DNA of 64,000 nucleotides from Sphaerulina vaccinii (lineage: Eukaryota; Ascomycota; Dothideomycetes; Mycosphaerellales; Mycosphaerellaceae). Location: the NCBI GenBank assembly GCA_022570795.1, contig JAKUDP010000028.1:868001-932000 (forward strand), in the 5' to 3' direction. The notes beneath the pieces were generated by a model. It was not told where the DNA came from, did not search any database, and saw only the letters and a program-made list of their open reading frames with translations. The stretch's first letter is position 1, and every line of letters starts with the position of its first letter. The position numbers and the translations under genes are program-made. Positions 43,809 through 54,742 of this stretch are shown piece by piece.

Positions 43809-45615
43809 ATGGCCAACAACAAGCTCGAGACTTGGGCTCTGCCACGACTTCAGCAGCTACTTCCATTAGACGAAGCGTCGCTGCGGCAAGTTATCACATA
43901 CACAGATTCGCTGTCTGGAGAGAATGCGGCCGAGCATCTCAAGAATTTGCTAGGAGATGATGCGAAGAGCCTAGAATTCATCTCTGGCTTCAACCAGGTA
44001 CGGCGGCAGCAGGCACCTGCTGCAACAGCTTCCAATTCGAGTTCAGTCTCTGAGCTACCACGGCAACCTAGACCGCAAGGCAAGAACAAAAAGAAGGCCA
44101 ATATCCATGCATTACCTCCACGTCAAGTCGAAGGCCATGGCAATGTGGCTGGCGGCTACCAAAAGCGCACCGAGGAGGACTATCTAGCTGCACCTTCGCG
44201 ACAGCGACACAAGGACCAGGTTGCTGATAATCCAGCTCTTCGACATGAGCGACCAGACGCCACCCAAATGCCATTGATTACGGACAACGCAAAGCTCTCC
44301 AACCTACCAATAACAGCGAAACCGCCACCGTCTGCCTCTGGTCCTCTCATATCAGAATCACTTTCTCCCAAGAAAAATGCCTCGAAAGGCGGTGCAGGAT
44401 CCTCTCGGACCTCCTCTCCGGCACCAAAGACCAAGATCAATATATCTGGAGGAACTGCCATGCATGGCGCTTCCACGGCGCTGTCTGACCTTGACTCTGC
44501 CATACGTAGTCTAGAAGTGCAGACCAATCCTTCTTTAGCTTCAAGTGCTGAGGAAGATCAACGACGGAAGTGCAACTGTATGGCGACGAGACACCCACTG
44601 CTGGATATGGCGCCCAACTGTTTGAATTGTGGCAAAGTCATATGCGTTAAAGAAGGACTGGGACCTTGCACGTTCTGCAAGTCGCCTTTACTGAGCCAGG
44701 ACGATGTACAGAAGGTCCTTCGAGTACTCAAAGATGAGCGTAAGTCGGACTACTGAGCACAGTTCATAATACTTCAAGACTTCGCTAACATCTTTGCCAT
44801 GGATTAGGTGGAGAAGAACGCATGAAGTCAAACAATGCCGCTCACAAGAAAGCTGATGTGGCGCATGGGAAGGTGAGTGAAAGAGCCAGCATGATCACGA
44901 TCGACGCATGCTAATGAATGATGGTCAGGCTCGTGCCTTCACTGGTCGCGACTTCCTTGCACAAGCATCCTCTGCTCGATCATCGCCACTCTCGTCGTCG
45001 CCAGCAACTCCAGCTGGTTCCGACGACGAAGCCGGTGCTAAGGCGAAGGCACATCGAGACAGGCTATTGGACTTTCAAGCGAACAATGCCAGGAGAACAG
45101 TAGTCCACGACGAAGCTGCCGATTTTGACGTGCCGTCAGCAGGAACGAATATGTGGGCTAGTCCTTCTGAGCGTGCACAACAGCTCAAGAAGCAGCAAAG
45201 ACTATTACGAGAGATGGACTGGAATGCTAGACCGGAGTACGAGAAGAGGCAAGTCGTGGCGAGTATAGATCTCAAGGCTGGAAAGGTTGTAAGGCGCATG
45301 GCAGAGGTTCCCAAGCCAGATTTCGAGGCCTCTCAGGACGACGATAACCAGGACGACTACGTACCTCCAGTCAACTCTTCTGCTGGAAGCGGTGCGTTCA
45401 GTAATAATCCTCTGGCAGCAGGTTTGATTCGGCCGACTGCAAGAGAAGACAGAAGTAAGGACAATGCGACCAAGGAGAAACGGACTACTTGGCGTAGAGT
45501 ACAGATGGACCAAGATCAAGGAGATAACGAGCAATGGATCCTAGACGGTGGAGTCCATGGCTTGCAGCAACGTTCGGATGTGCCTTTGGGTCAAGAAGAA
45601 CACGCTTGTGGATGA
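43809..45615 (+). CDS. ASC-1/TRIP4-type zinc finger protein (ribosome quality control Rqt4 homologue)
   Basis: Three exons, 43809..44739, 44808..44872 and 44929..45615, introns 68 and 56 nt; 560 aa. The N-terminal 60 residues form a CUE-like helical segment (LPLDEASLRQVITYTDSLSG). The C2HC5 zinc finger lies around residues 257-295 with CNCMATRHPLLDMAPNCLNC and CVKEGLGPCTFC. The C-terminal half is conserved in the family, including RLLDFQANNARRTVVHDEAADFDV and LLREMDWNARPEYEKRQVV. In yeast and animals the protein works with the Slh1/ASCC3 helicase to split collided ribosomes, and it is a coactivator in animals. Well-supported family; cellular role by homology. Confidence 0.9.
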
Positions 45616-46064
45616 TGCGCGCTTGAGTATGCGTTTTTCATAGCAAAAAGCCTCTCTATGATGCGGCATCACGATAACTAGCTCTTGGCTGAAGGTGTTT
45701 GACGAGTAGTAAAGCGCCGGAGTCATCTGGAGATCGAAGAGTGGCTTGTCGATGTTCCTCTTCCAACTTGCGCCATATACGAACTTGATGTTCTACGACT
45801 TCAGCATTGATCTGACGAAGGCATGCATAGACAACAACAACAACAGAAAGGAAGCAAAGTCGTATTCATCACGCTTCATTGTACTGTACTCGCAAAGGCA
45901 AGCAAAACTATCAACAAGAAACATCATTTGCGATCTGCGAGGCAAATCTCGACATTACAAAAATATTGCCATATGCGTGCAGTCTTGCTTGCTCTCATGT
46001 TCTCACATCCTCGTACATCTCTCTTTCTGACTTTTCTGACTTTTCTGATCACTGCCGCTTATCT
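45616..46064. other. Convergent 3' intergenic region
   Basis: Between the stops of the TRIP4-like and HMG-box genes; AT-richer than its surroundings, as 3' UTRs often are. No gene. Confidence 0.5.
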
Positions 46065-47725
46065 TCACTTCATATCCTGAGCCACGTTCCAAGTAGGCGC
46101 CAATGTGGCATCTCCACCAACGGGACTGGTTGAGTTCTGGTTGTAGTACTCAGTGATCGGAAGACCTCCCATTTCTCCGGTAGTAGTCATATCACCAAGC
46201 GCATCGTCGAAGTGCGTCTCTCCACTGCTGCCGCCGCCTGGAGCAGCAGCTTCCAGCTGAAAAGTTTGCAGAGTTGGATCGACGACATCTTGATGCTGAG
46301 TTAGGTATTGTGCATGCTCATACTGCTGAGAGCCAGGCTGGGGAGTGGCTGATGTGGGCGCCACGTGGTATGGTTGTTGTTGCTGGTATTGGCTCTGATA
46401 AGAAGAAGCATAGCCAGCTTGTTGCGCACTATAGACGCTGTTGCCATACTGCTGTGGAGTGCTGGTTCTTGAGCTGCTGAATAGCTCTTCGGGACCCGAA
46501 CCACCTGGTAGACCGAGACTTCCCATGGTCGACTGTTGGCCATGAAGAGATGCTGGTGTTGGTACACGTGGTGCGGCATGCATTTCTTGATACATGTAAG
46601 GATTCTGAGCATACTGCGGCTGTGGAGAAGCCTGGATCCAAGTGTGAGTCTGCGGGTTGTATGGTTGACCAGTCTGTGGATCGTATGCGACATTGGATGG
46701 CAGTGATCGTCCTGGATTGGCGTACTGGAAGTGCGACTGCTCGTAGCCACTGACCTGTTGGCCGTAGTAAGGGTGCGACTCGAAGCCAGTGTTGCTCGGC
46801 AAGTATGCCATGTCGCGATCGTGCCGTCTTTGTCGAACCTGGCGGCCACCGCGATACTCTCCATCTGGATCCCGCTCATCCATGTCACTTGCATCTTCCT
46901 CGTCGTCAGTAAGCTCGCCTTTGCGACGCTTGTTGTTGGACTTGCTCGGGGAGAACTTGTACTTGGGATGCGCTTCCTGATGATGCTGTCGTTCAAGTTT
47001 GGCCCACTCCTCGAACTGACTGCGGATCTCATCAGACTCCATAGGCCACGACTGACCAGCCAGCTTGGACACGACCTGATGATTGTTCTGCGACTGCCAC
47101 GCCTTGGTTCGATCTGCATATGCCGATCTGTAGAGTATGAATGAGTTCATCGGACGCTTGATGTATCCTGGTGGATTGTTCTTCTTGGCTTCCTGCAACC
47201 GGACTTCTGTAGAGCGATTCACGAATGCTTCTATGTCTCTGACAGGAACGGCCAAGTCCTTGGTCAAGACAGACAGTGGAGCCTCGAGGGGTGGTCCATC
47301 AGCCTTGCTGGACTTGTTCTTCTTGTCCTTCTTGCGTGGGCCTGGCGATTTGGTTGCTCTAGACTTGCCACTACTGAATGGCGAGTCTGTTCTCGTCCTG
47401 GCCGAGCGACCACTTCGAGTTCGCACACCATCACTAGTGGTGGATCGGGGTGTCGGTGCGTTGTGTACATAGGCGTGTTCGTTGGTATAGCTGCCATCGA
47501 AGGTGTCCTGCTAAATATCGATCAGTAGTTGCTAAGGTGGGCTATGACTATAAGAGGTTGGCTTACATAAAGGTTGCTTTGATCTTCCGCGTAATCTGGA
47601 AAGTGCTCAGTCGACTGCTGATGGTAATGCGCACTCTGGGCGTTGTATCGGCCGACTTGATTGATGAGATCGGCATCGACCTGGTCGTGAGACGGACCCG
47701 GGTGCATGACGGCGGTGGTTGTCAT
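46065..47725 (-). CDS. HMG-box transcription factor
   Basis: Two exons, 47725..47567 and 47510..46065, intron 56 nt; 534 aa. The second exon has no ATG before GTGCGAACTCG, so the upstream exon (MTTTAVMHPGPSHDQVDADL) is needed. The HMG box starts at about residue 165 with GYIKRPMNSFILYRSAYADR and continues to WAKLERQHHQEAHPKYKFSP, of the sequence-specific SOX/MATA_HMG class. It is preceded by basic stretches (RKKDKKNKSSK) and followed by NNKRRKGE, a likely nuclear signal, and by a long Gln/Tyr/Pro-rich tail. Relatives in filamentous fungi control mating and sexual development. The start is uncertain: the frame stays open upstream to 47797 (STPESPSITGLTFQPPP) without an ATG, so a further 5' exon is possible. 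Confidence 0.82.
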
Positions 47726-50565
47726 TCTTGAAGCGGTCGGTGGCGGTTGAAACGTGAGACCCGTGATTGAAGGGCTTTCGGGAGTCGAAGAGACCAACGC
47801 CTATCAGGGAATCTGCTAAAGATCGTCTGCATGTCTTGTAAGCAAGGATTGTCATGACCATGGTTGCTTCCCGTCGGTTTGTCTTGCACGCGCACGTGCA
47901 TGAACGCTTCAGGGAAGCATTGAGAAGAGAGCAGTACCTTGTGCGACTAGCCGCTGCAGCATGCACTTTGTTCTGCAAGAGACCGGCAGACGGACCGACT
48001 GTTCTCTTGGTTCAGAAGTGTAGGTGAAAGCTTGCCTTGTTGTTGTTCTTTGCTGCAATGCGAGTGAGCAGGCTCGATTGTGCGTCTTTGCTGCCGTGGG
48101 TGTCGTTGTCTGGTGGTGGGCTTTGTCTTGGAGGTGGCCAAAGAGGACTGGCGAGCAAGCGAAGACAGAAAGGATACCAGGCAAAAAGTAACACAAGATC
48201 CTTTGTGCAAGTAGAGTGGTCGAGTACTTGTAGCAAAGGATATCTTGATGACTGCCTTGAAGCGTTCACAATTCCTCTCTGCTGAAGACGGTCGATGTGC
48301 ACCGCATCCGTGGTGATGTTGGATCCAGGCGCGCAGCAGACTCTCATATGGCCGTTTCCGGAAGTCGAGCTTGCGCGACCACTTGGCTGCGATGAGCATA
48401 ATAGCGTGCCAGTCTATGCTCAGAGGAAACACAGGAAGTATTCGCTGCTTGCAGAGCTCGAGGTGAAGAAGCATGAGAGAACGCCTTTAGAAGTCCATAA
48501 TCTCCCAAAAGGTCATCCACGCTCGCGCAGCTTGGAAGCACCACGGCACCACGATCCACGCCACAATCTGCTGTGTGGGACTGGGCCAAGTCAGAAATTG
48601 GCACGCTTGCTGCGTTGCTATGAGGATGCCCAGTAAGTAGGCTATAACATGTGCCTGACAATCGATGTGCCCACTAGGTCGCTGTGGATCATTGACGTGC
48701 AGTAGGCACCTGTTGACGTGCAGGGATCAATGTTAGTGTGCTCGCTCATCACCGTAAACTGAAAGATCTGCTCACAGTTCGCGAGAAGTCCGTGTTTGTT
48801 ACACACGGTGCTTGAACCGCATTCCTTGCGCTAGCACTGTCCACTTCTGAAACCGTGGATAGCTGGTCCAATAGTGATCATACAGAATGCGTCTCCAGTC
48901 CCACCTGCAAACACAGAACCACATGCGGTCTGGTGATTGCGAGTACCTGCGCACCATCTGCGAACGCAAGCGTGATCCTGGCATATCCGTCGGCTGCCTG
49001 CATGTTCGACCCAGAGACTGGGCAGTCGGGCGTTTGAGCCTTGCACACACTTCAACGCATCGACAGGAGCCAATGGAATTGTCGACCTCGTCACTGGAAA
49101 TGTGATTGCACGTGCAGTTTCAGCTGTTGAAGTGGCCGTGGTGTACCTTAGCGCCACAGAAGTCTGTAGGCCCAGCAAGTGGAGCCGGAAAGGTTGCAAT
49201 CATACACGCCATATCCGTCGCTGCTAGGGCGTACGTGCTACGCTATTGTAGCGAGCATCGAACCTGATACATAGTGTGGTTGCACAGGGCTTGACGCATG
49301 GGCTCTAGCGTGCATTCCGGCTGGCACACAGCAACATACTTCGGCACCAACCGAACTTCCCTGCTCGCAAGCAGATGCAGTCTGCGGATTGTTTGGCCAC
49401 TAGGGCTGCGGCGCAGAATGCCGACATGCACAATGATCATCCTTACGATGTCGCAGTCTGGCGTCTCAGCATGCCGCTGACCTGCAACTCGTGCCGTGCT
49501 GAGCTGCGATTCTGCAGGTACCTTCACGTGGAAGGTGTAGGTGCAGCGTTAGTTCTCATACGCTCGCAGCAGACAGTGAAACGTCAGAGAGTCGTGTCCT
49601 CGACGCAGAACCACCTCCATCGGCGAGCGATGACCAAGATATCACATCTCCATACAGAGTGCATTGCCATTGGACTCAGTGTTCAGTGAGGTCCTCCAAC
49701 ATATGACTGTGTCATGAGACACGCTTCAAGAGAGCGTACTCAACGAAATGCCATTCAGCGATGGCTCTTCACATATGCTATTCATGTCTGAATGTATCGC
49801 GTTTGCTTCTGAACATGTATTATGATCGTGTAGAATTTAAGCAAGGTCTTGCTGGTAAAACGCGCTCATTGGCTACCAACCATCGACTTTCTCGCTGCTG
49901 TGGCCCGACCCGAGACTTGCACACTCTCCAGTTAATGTCCGATTGAAGTACAAGAAGTGCATAAGATCTGCTTTCGTCTTCTCGGGCATGAAGACGGACA
50001 GCGGCACTGACACGCGCCCCTCCCACACATTTGGTTGATGTAACCACATGTGTTCTGCTGAGGCTGATGATAGCTCCCCACCCGAATGCCATAAGAGTGT
50101 TCGAGGGTGCACACCGGGTTGTACTGACCTTTTGCAGAGAAAGGTTGAGGTCCAGTCGGCTACGCCATCAGGAAAAGCTCCGATGGTCAGCAAAGTCGTG
50201 CCTGAGAGGTCCCTTGCACGCTGGCTCGATCAACCAAGTCTGGGTCGATATAGCAGTATGCTGAGGCTGACGTTACATTGGCATCGGGTCCGAAATGATG
50301 CACATCAACATTTGGCTCAGGACATCGGTATGGAGTTCGCTGGTGGGATTGCATACTTGTCGGATTGGAAGCAGCACGCTCTTTCCTGACCCAACATGGT
50401 CTCCAGTCAGGCGAATGATTATGCGCAGTCCACGAATTGGTTGCGTAATGGTGTTCCTCGCAAGATCAGTCGATGCATAGGTACATGGTTGAATTGAGGT
50501 GGCATATCGCTAGACGCGGCGGCAGACAAAGCATCCACGTGAGACAGTCACAAGAACACGTCCGC
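47726..50565. other. Gene-poor region upstream of the HMG-box gene
   Basis: About 2.8 kb with no ORF resembling a known protein. It likely contains a long HMG-box gene promoter at the left. A direct repeat TTGACGTGCAG occurs at 48692..48702 and 48713..48723. Small frames near 48831-49200 and 49870-50190 are not supported. Confidence 0.5.
48692..48723. promoter_or_regulatory. Two direct copies of TTGACGTGCAG, CRE/ATF-like
   Basis: 11-bp identical copies 21 bp apart, each with TGACGTG, the core of bZIP (CRE/ATF) sites. Two DNA turns of spacing would place them on the same face. Function not known. Confidence 0.35.
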
Positions 50566-51795
50566 TCAGGAGTCTTGCATCTGTTCATCTTCGTCTTCAC
50601 CTTCCTCCTCGTCATCAATGCCATCCCATTCTGACTCCTCGTCCCCTCCTTCAGCCTGCTCGTCCTCCGGACCCAGTACCGTGTTGAGCTCCTGGACAAG
50701 CTCGTGCGCGTGATCGAAAAGTCGATCGTCCTCATAATCCTGCTGCTTGTAGAGCTTCAGACTGGTCGTTAGCCATCTGCGGCTGCCCTTCATCGCACGC
50801 GAATGCTGTTCTTGGTTCGAGGCTGGAGCACCTGTGTCCATCGAGTCCCCGTTCTGACTATCGGCGATAGCCTTGTTACGCTCGGCGAGCAGATGTTGAC
50901 ACCAACCTCCCAGGTACCACGCTTCCACACTTTGGTCATCTTCCTGGACTAGCCGATGCAGCACTTCCATTGCCTCCATCTCCAGATTAGCCTCCATCAG
51001 CAGCCGTGCCAATGAGACCTTGGTAGGGAAGTCAGGCACAGCAGGATCCTCTGGATCCAAATCCAGCCACATAGCTAGCGAACGTTTCAAGGCCGACTGG
51101 GCATCTTCCTGCCGATCTTGCGATAATCTCACGGACGCTAAAGTCTGTAAGACCTCAGCACTCGTGTCGTCCTCGACCGACATGGCCTCTGTGATCAAGT
51201 TCTCGCACCGTGCTTCGGCATCGTCCTCCCAGGACAAGTCCGTCATGTACACTTCGACGATGCCGCATAGAGCATTAGCTAGCTTCCGTTTCTTTTCGAC
51301 GCGCATGAGCAACAAAGAATCCTCGTCGATGCCGGGTGGGACTCCTGTGCCATTTTCCAGCGCGGTAATCTCATAGTGCAGAGCCTGGGCGCCCTTTTCG
51401 AACCATCCCACGCTCTGCTTACCGCCTTCCTCGCACAATTGCGCAAGCCAAAGGAACTTTTCGGCGCCGCCACCAAGGGCCTCTGGCACTTTGCCTTCGG
51501 GATCGAGTTGTACAGCTTGTAGGAAGTAATCGCGTGCGGAGTCTACGGCGCCCAGCTCGATGGAGATTTCGCCCAGCAGCGTGGCTGCAGGGAGCTTCTC
51601 GGTGACGGAGCCGTTCTTGACGTGGGACCACAGCTTTTTGGCTGCGACAAGTGCTTCTGCGGGCTGCGACTGTTCGACCAACTCTAAGGCGGACGCGTAG
51701 AGCTGCTCCGGCGACTGTTCTTGTGCGGCCATGACGGCGGGCTTTTGCTTGTGTTTTCGTTCTTGCTGGTTGTTACGCGCTGCTTTCTTGGCCAT
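50566..51795 (-). CDS. Acl4-like TPR assembly chaperone of ribosomal protein uL4
   Basis: Single exon, 409 aa from the ATG at 51795 (MAKKAARNNQQERKHK). The frame continues upstream but the basic MAKKAARNN start fits the family. TPR-type helix pairs run through residues 28-330, e.g. LYASALELVEQSQPAEALVA and EISIELGAVDSARDYFLQAV. A strongly acidic tail (EWDGIDDEEEGEDEDEQMQ) closes the protein. Yeast Acl4 binds nascent Rpl4 and escorts it into the nucleus; the acidic tail suits binding to a basic ribosomal protein. It shares a 184-bp divergent promoter with the Gir2-like gene. Confidence 0.82.
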   Translation of the reverse strand: MAKKAARNNQQERKHKQKPAVMAAQEQSPEQLYASALELVEQSQPAEALVAAKKLWSHVKNGSVTEKLPAATLLGEISIELGAVDSARDYFLQAVQLDPEGKVPEALGGGAEKFLWLAQLCEEGGKQSVGWFEKGAQALHYEITALENGTGVPPGIDEDSLLLMRVEKKRKLANALCGIVEVYMTDLSWEDDAEARCENLITEAMSVEDDTSAEVLQTLASVRLSQDRQEDAQSALKRSLAMWLDLDPEDPAVPDFPTKVSLARLLMEANLEMEAMEVLHRLVQEDDQSVEAWYLGGWCQHLLAERNKAIADSQNGDSMDTGAPASNQEQHSRAMKGSRRWLTTSLKLYKQQDYEDDRLFDHAHELVQELNTVLGPEDEQAEGGDEESEWDGIDDEEEGEDEDEQMQDS

Positions 51796-51979
51796 TTCAC
51801 GAACAAAGTCTCTCGTGATATTATGTGGTGGACGTTGATTGTTGCATTGGAAAATATCTTTTGCAGGCGAGGAAGAAAGCTTATTTCCAAGTCCGAACTT
51901 CAGCCGCCATGACATATGAGTGATCTGTTTCTGTTTCTGCTCTGGTCGACATCTCCATTGACGATACTGACATTTCACA

Positions 51980-52714
51980 ATGGGCCGAGAAGAACAACAG
52001 GAAGAGCGGGAGGTGCTGGACTCGATCTTCCCCGACGAGATCCACGACATCTCAGAGTCCGAGTTCCGCATCACCATCCAGCTCGACACACCAGAGCAAC
52101 CAACCCTAGTAGGCGACGACGACGACGATGAAGACGAAAGCGGCCCAGAACCAGTACTCATAATCCTCAATGTGCGCTATCCGGAACAGTACCCCGATGT
52201 AGCTCCAATCCTCGACATCACACAACCTCCCAATGCGCCCAAGTACGAGCATCTCGACATCCAAGAGGACAAGCAGCGACTGTTAGATGCGCTCGAACCT
52301 GAAATTGAAGCATCACTGGGCATGCAAATGATCTTTACCATCCAGTCTACTCTCAAAGAAGCCGCCGAGCAGCTCATCAACGAGCGCCATGCTGCCATTA
52401 TTGCTGTGCGAGATGCCGAGAAAGCGCGTGCGGAGGAAGAAGAGAACAAGCGTTTCGAAGGCGAGAAGGTTACGCGTGAGAGCTTCTTAGCCTGGCGTGA
52501 GAAGTTTCAGAAGGAGATGGCTGAGGAGGCAGAGAGGAGGCGTCTGGAACAGGAAGCTGAAGATAGGAAGAAGCGTGGTGGGAAAGATATGAAGGACGCT
52601 TTGACTGGCAGGCAATTGTGGGAGCAAGGCTTGGCTGGCAAGACTGCCGATGATGAAGATGAAGGGGAGGACGCTATTACAGAGGGTATGAGGGATGTGA
52701 AAGTGGAGGGTTGA
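51980..52714 (+). CDS. RWD-domain protein, Gir2/RWDD1 type
   Basis: Single exon, 244 aa. The RWD domain covers about residues 5-125, starting EEREVLDSIFPDEIHDIS and including the YPEQYPDVAPILDI motif (YPxxxP). A long charged coiled-coil stretch follows (KARAEEEENKRFEGEKVTR, then FLAWREKFQKEMAEEAERRRLEQEAEDRKKRGGKD) with GRQLWEQGLAGK near the end, typical of the DFRP2/Gir2 group. Gir2 partners the GTPase Rbg2 and binds Gcn1 on ribosomes, damping Gcn2 activation. Start-to-start distance to the Acl4-like gene is only 184 bp. Confidence 0.9.
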   Translation: MGREEQQEEREVLDSIFPDEIHDISESEFRITIQLDTPEQPTLVGDDDDDEDESGPEPVLIILNVRYPEQYPDVAPILDITQPPNAPKYEHLDIQEDKQRLLDALEPEIEASLGMQMIFTIQSTLKEAAEQLINERHAAIIAVRDAEKARAEEEENKRFEGEKVTRESFLAWREKFQKEMAEEAERRRLEQEAEDRKKRGGKDMKDALTGRQLWEQGLAGKTADDEDEGEDAITEGMRDVKVEG

Positions 52715-53160
52715 GGAGATCTTAGACGTGGTGGGAGCGAATGTTTGTCGCCAGGGCTGCGATGTCAGAGTCATGCTGCGCTCCATTTCGACTGGACTCA
52801 TGGACCCTCTCGAACATCGCTATGGCTTCTGCTTAGGTCTACAGCACCAGGCTAGCGGCGGAGCTGGAGGACATTGCATATTCATCGAGGTGCCTCTGCC
52901 ATCATCCTGGATCATCAAGCTCTCTTACTAGAGGCGCTCTATGAATCACGGACGACTTCTGTGTGGAATGATAGCGGCTTCAAAAGCCGTAGAGATTGGC
53001 AATGGCTGTGAGAGTGCTAGTGCAGCTATACATGAGCTGTCCAACTCGAACATCTTGACAGTGGAGATGCCTACACGAGCGACTGGGCTTGAGCGTGATC
53101 AGGAAAGTCTACTAGTCTGCTGCGAGCTAGTCGTCGTGTCGGGGCAGTCCCTAGTACGTG
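52715..53160. other. Convergent 3' intergenic region
   Basis: Between the Gir2-like and methyltransferase stops. A plus-strand frame at 52941-53417 is open but overlaps the methyltransferase gene and has no family. Confidence 0.5.
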
Positions 53161-54244
53161 TCAGCGAAGAGCAATGCTCCAAACGAACGATCGAAGACAT
53201 ACCATATTCCACCCTCTCGGATCTCGATACGAAATATCCTTCTTCGGCCCAGCATTATAATCCTCCTCCTTCCTCTTCTCAGGACCCCAAAGACTCCCCT
53301 CCTGCTTCGCAACATCATTCGCAAAGCCCGGATTCCACCGCTGCTGATCTTTCCTATCAGCCTGCCACGAAGCCCAATCCTGAAGTCCTCCAACCCAATT
53401 ACTCAATCTCTGCATAACAGTAGCTCCCTTGCGACCTTTCGCAATAAACAGTGTACGCTCTACTGTACCCGATTCGAACTCCATACGAGCAGGCTGCTTA
53501 AGAGCTACAATGTCAAAATCCTCGAATCCTGCTGCAGTGTACATATCTCTCATTTGGTCTCCCGTGAAGCCATTGTGTTTGATCGTATGAGCCATTTCAG
53601 GGAAGGTACCACTGTTCCCGCTTGTGTCGTGATTACTCTTGTGATGATCAAAGGGTAAGAAATCGATGATGATCAGAACTCCAGTTTGCGCTTTCAGCCT
53701 CGCTGCCAATTGTTTGATAGCCAGTTCAGGATGTTCGAAATGGTGGAATCCTAAACCAATAGCTGCCACGTCAAACTCATACCACTCACTCCCATTGAGC
53801 GCGGGATCGACAGATGGTACTAGTAGATCTCCCACTACAGCATGAGCTTGCTCAGTAGTCAGACCGGACGAGGCAGCAGCTTCATTATATAGCTTGACCA
53901 TATTCTCTGAAATGTCGAGGCCTCGTATTTGCGTGACGTAGGAACCTAGCGCTTGAGTAATTGCACCAGTTCCACAGGCGTAGTCTAGTAAGCGTACATC
54001 TCTTCGACCAACAACAACAGGTTGTTCTTGTTCTTTAAGTGAGACCCATTCAGCTCCGATCCATTCTTTTCGTGCTTGGAGAGCTGTGGCTACTTGTGAT
54101 TTGAGAGCGTGTTGCCATGGTTTGGTGTTGTAGGTAGCTGATAATTGACTTCTCTCGTATTAGCTTGATACAGTTCCACTTCAATGCAAGGTTTATTGCT
54201 TCTTACTCAAAGGCCTTTCGATTTGCTTCGGTGAATGCTGACAT
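53161..54244 (-). CDS. SAM-dependent class I methyltransferase
   Basis: Two exons, 54244..54207 and 54148..53161, intron 58 nt (GTAAGA..AGAAG); 341 aa starting MSAFTEANRKAFDQLSATYN. Motif I is VRLLDYACGTGAITQAL, followed by the acidic end of strand 2 (IRGLDIS), DVAAIGLGFHHFEHPE (motif II region) and GVLIIIDFLPFD. The N-terminal helix with KPWQHALKS matches fungal small-molecule methyltransferases of the UbiE/trans-aconitate type. Substrate unknown. The C-terminal 90 residues beyond RTLFIAKGRKG are not part of the fold and may be lineage-specific. Confidence 0.88.
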
Positions 54245-54742
54245 GATGGTATGTCTTCAAGGCAAGTCAGATGTTAGAAGTGCTTCTTCCGTATGGAGTC
54301 CGTTCCAATCGCTCGATGGCAGCCTAGAGACGTGCTAGCTCTTATGCTAGGTCGTGGTTCGAAGATCGATGTATCCTAGTTCCGATGGTTGCCTTCTTGA
54401 TGCGAGCAGGTGTGCTTTGATGTCCAAGGGTGGTGGCGTTGCGTTCTGGCAAGTGGGCTGGAGATGTGCACTGCAGTGGCAGTGATTCAATGTCATGGGT
54501 AGGCTACGCGTATTATATTAAATACAGAGCAAGTGGCGGAGAGATTGAGCGTAGTACCATCAGAATGTCTACGCTGGAATGTCTCCGAATGGACGGACTG
54601 AAGTGGGAGGCAAAGGTGGGGCTTGTCAGCATTGACATTAGAATAGCTCAATGCTACAACATCAAGGTGAATCATTCCTTTCCAAGTATACATTTCGGCT
54701 CACATCAACAGTTCGTAGCCAACGTACCAACTCTTCACTCTT
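54245..54742. other. Intergenic region upstream of the methyltransferase gene
   Basis: Promoter of the methyltransferase and 3' flank of the sterol reductase; no gene seen. Confidence 0.5.

Noticed and set aside
52941..53417. 158-codon plus-strand frame downstream of the Gir2-like gene
   Set aside because: Overlaps the antisense methyltransferase exon and has no domain.
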